Positions 57,787 through 64,000 of a DNA stretch of 64,000 bases are shown here, piece by piece (position 1 is the stretch's first letter; the number at the start of each line of letters is the position of its first letter). A program made the position numbers and the translations under genes. Below the pieces are notes generated by a model. The model ran no database searches, was not told the origin of the DNA, and saw nothing but the letters and a program-made list of their open reading frames with translations. The stretch is from Rapana venosa (taxonomy: Eukaryota > Mollusca > Gastropoda > Neogastropoda > Muricidae): contig CM054159.1 of assembly GCA_028751875.1 (NCBI GenBank), forward strand, positions 2,780,194 to 2,844,193. Reading direction: 5' to 3'.

Positions 57787-59112
57787 AATGTGGTGAAGTT
57801 TTCCATGGTAAAGTTTCCGTGAAGAAGGTTTCTGTTGTGAGGATTACCATGAAGTTTTTTGTGGTAAAGTTTATGTGAAGAACTTCGTATTAGCACCAAG
57901 AAAACGGAGACAATGTCGCTCAATGTGAACACACCAGCCCCTGTGAAAGTGAATGGAACTGACCTGCGCCAGACAGACAAGTTCACATACCTTGGCAGCA
58001 TCATCAAACCAGAGGGCGGCACAAAAGAAGACATCCACAACAGACTGGGCAAGGCCAGGAATGTGTTTAGGGAGATGAACAATATCTGGAGATCAACTCA
58101 GTACAGCACCAACACCAAGCTGAAGCTATACCAGAGCTGTGTTGTGTCTACGCTCCTATACGGTTCTGAGTGCTGGAGGATGACGGAAGTGGATCTTACC
58201 AAACTTCGATCCTTCTACACCATATGCCTGCGAAGAATTCTCCGGATCTTTTGGCCAGAGAAGATCTCCAATGAAGACCTACTACGGAGATGCAGGCAAG
58301 AAGACATGGGAACCATCATCACCCGAGGAAACAGTGGAAGTGGATTGGGCACATCCTCCGAAGAGACCCACAGTCAACTGCAAGAACAGCATTGCACTGG
58401 ACCCCAGAAGGAAGGAGAAAGAAAGGAAGACCAAAAGCAACGTAAAGAAGAACTGTAGAAAGTGAGATGAAGGCAATGCAGCACTCTTGGGGATCAGTGA
58501 CTAGGTTGGCCCAGGATAGGCAGGAGTGGAAGCGCTTTGTTGCTGCCCTTCACACCGCTGGGTGTAATGGCTAATGATGATGATGATTATGTGAAGAAGT
58601 TTTCTGTGGTGAAGATTTCCTTGAAGTTCTCTTTGGTAAAGTTTTCTGTGGTGAATTTTTCCATGGTGAAGTTTTCTGTGGAGAAGTATTTTGTGGTGAA
58701 ATTTTCTTTGGTGAATTTTTCCATGGTGAAGTTTTCTGAGAAGTTTTCTGTGGATAAGTTTTCTGTGATGAAGTTTCCATGAAGAAGTTTTCTGTGGTGA
58801 AGATTTCTGTAGAATGTTCTGTGGTGAAGTTTTCTGTGGTGAAGTTTTCCATAGTGTCATTTTCCATGGTGCTTTTTGTGGTGTAGTTTTCTGTAGGATT
58901 CCCTGGTGTTGTCTTCCGTGGTGTTGATTTTCCATCATGTTGTTTTCTTAAGTGTTTTCTGTGGAGTCATTTTCCATGGTGTAGTATTCTGCAGCGTAGT
59001 ATTCAGCGTAGTATTCTGTGGTGTAGTTTTCTGTGATGATTTTTTTCTGTGGTGTAGCCTTTTATATCAACACTGAACCAACTGGTGTAGTCTTCAATGC
59101 CATAAGTGGAGC
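57787..59112 (-). pseudogene. Exon A-like module 18, split by an RTE-like insertion
   Basis: Fused-type module. The minisatellite is open for about 120 codons (58571-58938) up to the retrotransposon at 57883-58586, then resumes and enters exon B copy 29. The insertion lies between two copies of TTATGTGAAGAA. Confidence 0.43.
57883..58586 (+). mobile_element. 5'-truncated RTE-like LINE
   Basis: 704 bp flanked by TTATGTGAAGAA (57871-57882 and 58587-58598). It encodes the RT C-terminal part: Y-L-G-S-I-I-K-P-E-G-G, L-Y-G-S-E-C-W-R-M-T, L-R-R-I-L-R-I. A frameshift near 58330 follows, with the W-I-G-H-I-L-R-R region in another frame. It ends in (ATG)n repeats, typical of RTE elements. Confidence 0.82.
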
Positions 59113-59528
59113 CTGAAACAGAAAACAAAGCAGTGCCTAATTAACTAACATGTTCAGTGTTAATTCAAATTAATCAGATTTTATGCCATGAAATAGAATG
59201 GTAATGTGCCTGTGCCATGCTATATACTGCCTAAGGAGAGACGCAAAGAGAGAGCAAAAGAGAGACAGAGACAAGAGCAAGAGAGACAGAAAGAGACAAA
59301 GAGAGACGGTGAGATGAAGAAGGGAGGGAGGGAGAGAGAATGACAAACACACAGGGAGTAGCAAAGACTTGCATTGTGCTTATGGTCTAGCCACTAAACC
59401 TACAACCCACCCCTCTTAATCCCCCAACGTTACAAAGTATGATCAGTGAGACAGTGCAAATTCTTTAGAACTCCCAGAATGTTAAGCTGAGGAACACCCA
59501 ACAGCAACAACAAACATACACCACTTAC

Positions 59529-59613
59529 CTTTCTATATGATACCACTTGCTCGTGCCGCATCCTCAGGCATTGAAGTACTTAGGACGGGAACAGCCTTCA
59601 TGATAGCTTGATT
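59529..59613 (-). CDS. Exon B copy 30
   Basis: 85 bp with an altered 3' end (codons for S-G-I-I-Q). Donor GTAAG intact. Confidence 0.4.
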
Positions 59614-60380
59614 CTGCACAAAATAGTGAAATTGAAAATTACCTATGTCCATGCACGTACGCACACACACACGCACGCTCAATCACACACACAAGCACAG
59701 ACATGGGGAACAGACAAGCCTGGTGGTTAATGCATTGTGCATTGCCATCATAATCTGGTGACAGGGGTTCGAATCCCAGCCAAGGGGATTTTTCCTTGTT
59801 CTTGTGGCAACTTGTCTCCTCAAAGAGTGCAGCCGAAATATCCAGCAAAAAAATCTGCAGTCATTGAACGTAGCATACGAGACAAGACTAAACCAGACCA
59901 GACCAGACCACACCAGATGAGATGAGAAGGTAAAATGAATGAGGCAAGACATGACAATTAAAAGGAAACACAGAAGAAAGATATCTAATAGAGTCCTGTA
60001 CTTCCTTTCTTATCCTGAAAAAATTTAGTAGAAATGTGACTGTGGTCTGCGCCATGCTATATACTGCCCAAGGAGGGAGGCAAAGAGAGAAAGAGTGAGA
60101 GAGAGAGACAGAGACAACAGCAAGAGAGATAGAAAGAGACAAAGAGAGAAACTGCAGGGAAAAAAGATAGGGAGGGAGAGAGAATGACAAACACACAGTG
60201 AGAAACAAAGACTTATATTGTGCTTATGGTCTAGCCACCAAACCTACAACCTCCCCCCCCCCTCCCTTTCTCAATCACCCCACGTTAGAAAGTATGATCA
60301 GTGAGACTGTGCAAATTCTTTAGAACTCCCAGAATGTTAAGCTGAAAAATACCCAACAACAACAGACATACACTTCTTAC

Positions 60381-60465
60381 CTTTCTGTGTGCTTCTACTT
60401 GCTCGTGCCGCATCCTCAGGCATTGAAGTACCTAGGACGGGAACAGCCTCCATGACAATTTGATT
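60381..60465 (-). CDS. Exon B copy 31, next to fused exon A
   Basis: 85 bp, start N-Q-I-V-M. Donor GTAAGAAG. Fused unit type: minisatellite begins within 15 bases upstream. Confidence 0.42.
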
Positions 60466-60477
60466 CTGCACAAAAAA

Positions 60478-61087
60478 TGTGGTGCAGTTTTCCATGGTAA
60501 AGTTTCTGTGAAGAAATTTTCTGTTGTGAAGATTACCATGAAGTTTTATGAGGTAAAGTCTATGTAAAGAAGTTTTCTGTGGTGAAGATTTCCTTGAAGT
60601 TTTCTGTGGTGAAGTTTTCTGTGGTGAAGTTTTCCATGGTGAAGTTTTCTGTGGAGAAGTGTTTTGTGGTGAAATTGTCTGTGGTGAATTTTTCCATGGT
60701 TAAGTTTTCTGTGGAGAAGTTTTCTGTGATGAAGATTTCCATGACATTTTCTGTGATGAAGTTTCCGAAAAGAAGTTTTCGTTGGTGAAGATTTCTGTGG
60801 TGAAGTTTTCTGTGGTGAAGTTTTCTGTAGTGTCATTTTCCATGGTGCTTTTTGTGGTGTAGTTTTCTGTAGTATTCCCTGGTGCTGTCTTCTGTGGTGT
60901 TGATTTTCCATCATGTTGTTTTCTGAAGTGTTTTCTGTAGAGTCATTTTCCATGGTGTAGTATTTTGCAGCGTAGTATTCAGCGTAGTATTTTGTGGTGT
61001 AGTTTTCTGAGATGATGTTTTCTGTGGTGTAGCCTTTCATACCATTACTGAACCAACTGGTGTAGTCTTCCATGCCATAAGTGGAAC
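60478..61087 (-). CDS. Exon A-like module 19
   Basis: The longest head-anchored open frame: 175 codons from M-E-D-Y-T-S-W to 60546, in the phase set by the acceptor, with a H-H-R-K-L minisatellite. A single TGG to TGA-type change at D-F-T-S ends it about 70 bases before exon B. The head reads GGAACC at the acceptor. Confidence 0.45.
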
Positions 61088-61479
61088 CTGGAATAGAAAA
61101 AAAAGCAGTGCCTAATTAATTAACATGTTCAGTGTTAATTCAAATTAATCAGATTTTTATGGCATGAAATAGCATGGTAATGTGCCTGCGCCATGCTATA
61201 TACTGCCTAAGGACAGAAGCAAAGAGAGAGGCAGAGACAAGAGCAAGAGAGACAGAAAGAGACAAAGAGAGACAGTGGGATGAAGAAGGGAGGGAGGGAG
61301 AGAGAATAACAAACACACAGGGAGTAACAAAGACTTACATTGTGCTTATAGTCTAGCTACTAAACCTATAACCTACCCCTCTTAATCCCCCCATGTTACA
61401 ACGTATGATCAGTGAGACAGTGCAAATTCTTTAGAACTCCCAGAATAACCAACAGCAACAACAAACATACACCTCTTAC

Positions 61480-61565
61480 CTTTCTGTGTGCTTCCACTTG
61501 CTCGTGCCCCATCCTCAGGCATTGAAGTACCTAGGAGAAGGAACAGCCTCCATGATAGCTTGATT
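61480..61565 (-). pseudogene. Exon B copy 32, 1-bp insertion
   Basis: 86 bp. An extra base in the V-P-V-L codons shifts the frame. Splice sites are intact. Confidence 0.42.
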
Positions 61566-62039
61566 CTGCACAAAAAAGTGAAATTGAAAATTACCTATGT
61601 GCACGAACGTACACACACACACACACACACGCACACTCAATCACACACACAAGCACAGACATGGGGAACAGACAAGCGTGGTGGTTAATGCATTGTGCAT
61701 TGCCAACATGATCTGGTGACAGGGGTTTGAATCCCAGCCAAAGGGATTTTTCCTTGTTCTTGTGGCAACTTGCTCTCCTCAAAGAGTGCAGCCCAAATAT
61801 CCAGCAAAAAAAATCTGCAGTCACTGAAATGTAGCATATGAGACAAGACAAAACCAGACCAGACCAGACCAGATGAGATGAGAAGGTAAAATGACTGACG
61901 CAAGACATGACAATTAAGAGGAAAGACAGAAAAAAAGATATCTAATAGAGTCCTGTACTTCCTTTCTTCACCTGAAAGAATGTAGTGGAAATGTGACTGT
62001 GGCTTGTGCCATGCTATATACTGCCCAAGGAGGAAGCAA

Positions 62040-62153
<114 letters not shown>

Positions 62154-62429
62154 AGACAGAGACAACAGCAAGAGAGACAGAAAGAGACAAAGAGAGAAAC
62201 TGCGGGGAAAAAAGATAGGGAGGGAGAGAGAATGACAAACACACAGTAAAAAACAAAGACTTATATTGTGTTTATGGTCTAGCCACTAAACCCACAACCC
62301 CCCACCCCTCCCTTTCTCAATCCCCCCACGTTACAAAGTATGATCAGTGAGACTGTGCAAATTCTTTAGAACTCCCAGAATGTTAAGCTGAGAAATACCC
62401 AACAACAACAACAGACATACACCTTCTAC

Positions 62430-62514
62430 CTTTCTGTGTGCTTCCACTTGCCCGTGCCGCATCCTCAGGCATTGAAGTACCTAGGACGGGAACAGCCTCC
62501 ATGATAACTTGATT
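62430..62514 (-). CDS. Exon B copy 33, next to fused exon A
   Basis: 85 bp. Donor AAAG/GTAGAAGG. Start N-Q-V-I-M. Minisatellite directly upstream. Confidence 0.42.
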
Positions 62515-62523
62515 CTGCACAAA

Positions 62524-63107
62524 AAATGTGGTGCAATTTTCCATGGTAAAGTTTCCGTGAAGAAGTTTTGTGTTGTGAAGATTACCATAAAGTTTTCTGT
62601 GGTAAAGTTTATGTGAAGAAGTTTTGTGTGGTGAAGATTTCCTTGAAGTTCTCTTTGGTGAAGTTTTCTGTAGTGAAGTTTTCCATGGTGAAGTTTTCTG
62701 TAGAGAAGTGTTTTGTGGTGAAATTTTCTGTGGTGAATTCTTTCATGGTGAAGTTTTCTGAGAAGTTTTCTGTGGATAAGTTTTCTGTGATGAAGTTTCC
62801 GTGAAGAAATTTTCTTTTGTGAAGATTTCTGTGAAATGTTTTGTGGTGAAGTTTTCTGTGGTGAAGTTTTCTGTAGTGTCATTTTCCATGGTGCTTTTTG
62901 TGGTGTAGTTTTCTGTAGGATTCCCTGGCGCTGTCTTCTGTGGTGTTGATTTTCCATCTTGTCGTTTTCTGAAGTGTTTTCTTTGGAGTCATTTTCCATG
63001 GTGTAGTATTCTGCAGCGTTAGTTTTCTGAGAGGATGTTTTCTGTGGCGTAGCCTTTCATACCATTACTGAACCAACTGGTGTAGTCTTCCATGCCATTA
63101 GTGGAGC
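62524..63107 (-). CDS. Exon A-like module 20, fused to exon B
   Basis: 172 codons open (62481-62999) through the minisatellite and across the fusion, but entering B in the wrong frame. The head lacks the Y-A-E-Y-Y repeat units (deletion near 63015). Confidence 0.42.
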
Positions 63108-63523
63108 CTGGAATAGAAAAAAAAAAGTGCCTAATTAATTAACATGTTCAGTGTTAATTCAAAATAATCAGATTTTTATGGCATGAAATAGCATGGTAAT
63201 GTGCCTGCGCCATGCTATATACTGCCAAAGGAGAGAGGCAAAGAGAGAGTAAGAGAGAGACAGAGACAAGAGCAATAGAGACAGAAAAAGACAAAGAAAG
63301 ACAGTGAGATGAAGAAGGGAGACAGGGAGAGAGAATGACAAACACACAGAAAGTAACAAAGACTTATATTGTGCTTATGGTCTAGCCACTAATCTTACAA
63401 CGCACCCGTCTTAATCCCCCCACGTTACAACGTATGATCAGTGAGACAGTGCAAATTCTTTAGAACTCGCAGAATGTTAAGCTGAGGAGTAACCAACAGC
63501 AACAACAAAAATACACCTCTTAC

Positions 63524-63608
63524 CTTTCTGTGTGCTTCCACTTTCTCGTGCCACATCCTCAGGCATTGAAGTACCTAGGACAGGAACAGCCTCCATGGTA
63601 GCTTGATT
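63524..63608 (-). CDS. Exon B copy 34
   Basis: Last copy in the window, 85 bp, E-D-V-A-R-E variant, intact GTAAG donor. Confidence 0.45.
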
Positions 63609-64000
63609 CTGCACAAAAAAATGAAATTTAAAATTACCTATGTGCACGCACGTACACACACACACGTTTTTTTGTGTTTTTTTTTTTTTTTCCTCGTCTA
63701 ATATCACTGAGAGTGAACAGAAACCGAAAAAATCGAAAGACAAAAACCAACAACACACACCACGCCCAATCAAAACACACAAGCAAAAAAACAGGGGGAA
63801 CAGAAGAGCTTGGTGGTTAGAGTATTGGGGAAATTGGGGCCATCAGTTTCGGGTGACGGGGGTTTCGAACCCCACCAAAAGGGGTTTTTTCCCTTTTTGT
63901 TTTTTGTGGCTTTTTGTCCCTCAAAGAGAAACACCCCAAAAAAACCCGAAAAAAAAACTGCATCACTAAAAACTACATACAAGACTAAACCAAAACCAAC

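Overview
The window looks like nuclear DNA from an animal, most probably a gastropod mollusc. It carries non-LTR retrotransposons, a tRNA-derived SINE of a type I associate with marine snails, TTAA-type DNA transposons, long (GT)n, (CA)n and (GA)n tracts and spliced coding exons. There are no operons, ribosome binding sites or rRNA genes. One run of 500 N (24721-25220) is an assembly gap. About 35.4-41.4 kb, and the last 350 bases, read like poorly polished sequence with many homopolymer-type indels.

The backbone, about two thirds of the window (1-5054, 16108-19489, 24405-28892, 33850-43777, 45302-64000), is a tandem array with a unit of about 1.69 kb. Read on the minus strand, the ordinary unit holds: exon B (85 bp, good AG acceptor and GTAAG donor); an intron of about 510 bp with a long C/T tract; exon A (about 700-800 bp, mostly a 15-bp minisatellite, good AG acceptor and GTAAAG donor); and an intron of about 390 bp with a tRNA-like SINE head on the plus strand and a CA-rich tract. 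I count 34 B-like and 20 A-like modules. Splice phases interlock: B runs phase 0 to 1 and A runs phase 1 to 0, so B-A-B-A joins stay in frame at every junction. In exon A one frame encodes a (T-T-E-N-F/Y)n repeat full of N-X-S/T sequons. Two recurrent rearranged junctions create a second unit type in which A is fused without an intron to B. I see no A copy open in a single frame from end to end, so this is either a repeat-protein gene damaged by indels (some probably assembly errors) or an exon-derived satellite.

Mobile elements interrupt the array. A 704/710-bp TTAA element followed by a 4.2-kb LINE occurs twice (5059-16098 and 19494-24394) as part of a block of about 8.3 kb that also carries array units. 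This LINE has a 2A-like peptide motif just before its endonuclease domain. The first LINE copy is split inside its reverse transcriptase by a 6,146-bp DNA transposon (7691-13836) with a 6-bp CATATG target duplication and a recognisable four-exon transposase-like gene. A second LINE family occupies 28.9-33.4 kb. A piggyBac-like element (43782-45297) holds a nested SINE. A SINE fragment (48018-48275) and a 5'-truncated RTE-like LINE (57883-58586, 12-bp target duplication) sit inside exon A copies.

Both ends of the window lie inside the array, so the first and last exons, promoter and poly(A) site of any host gene are not visible.
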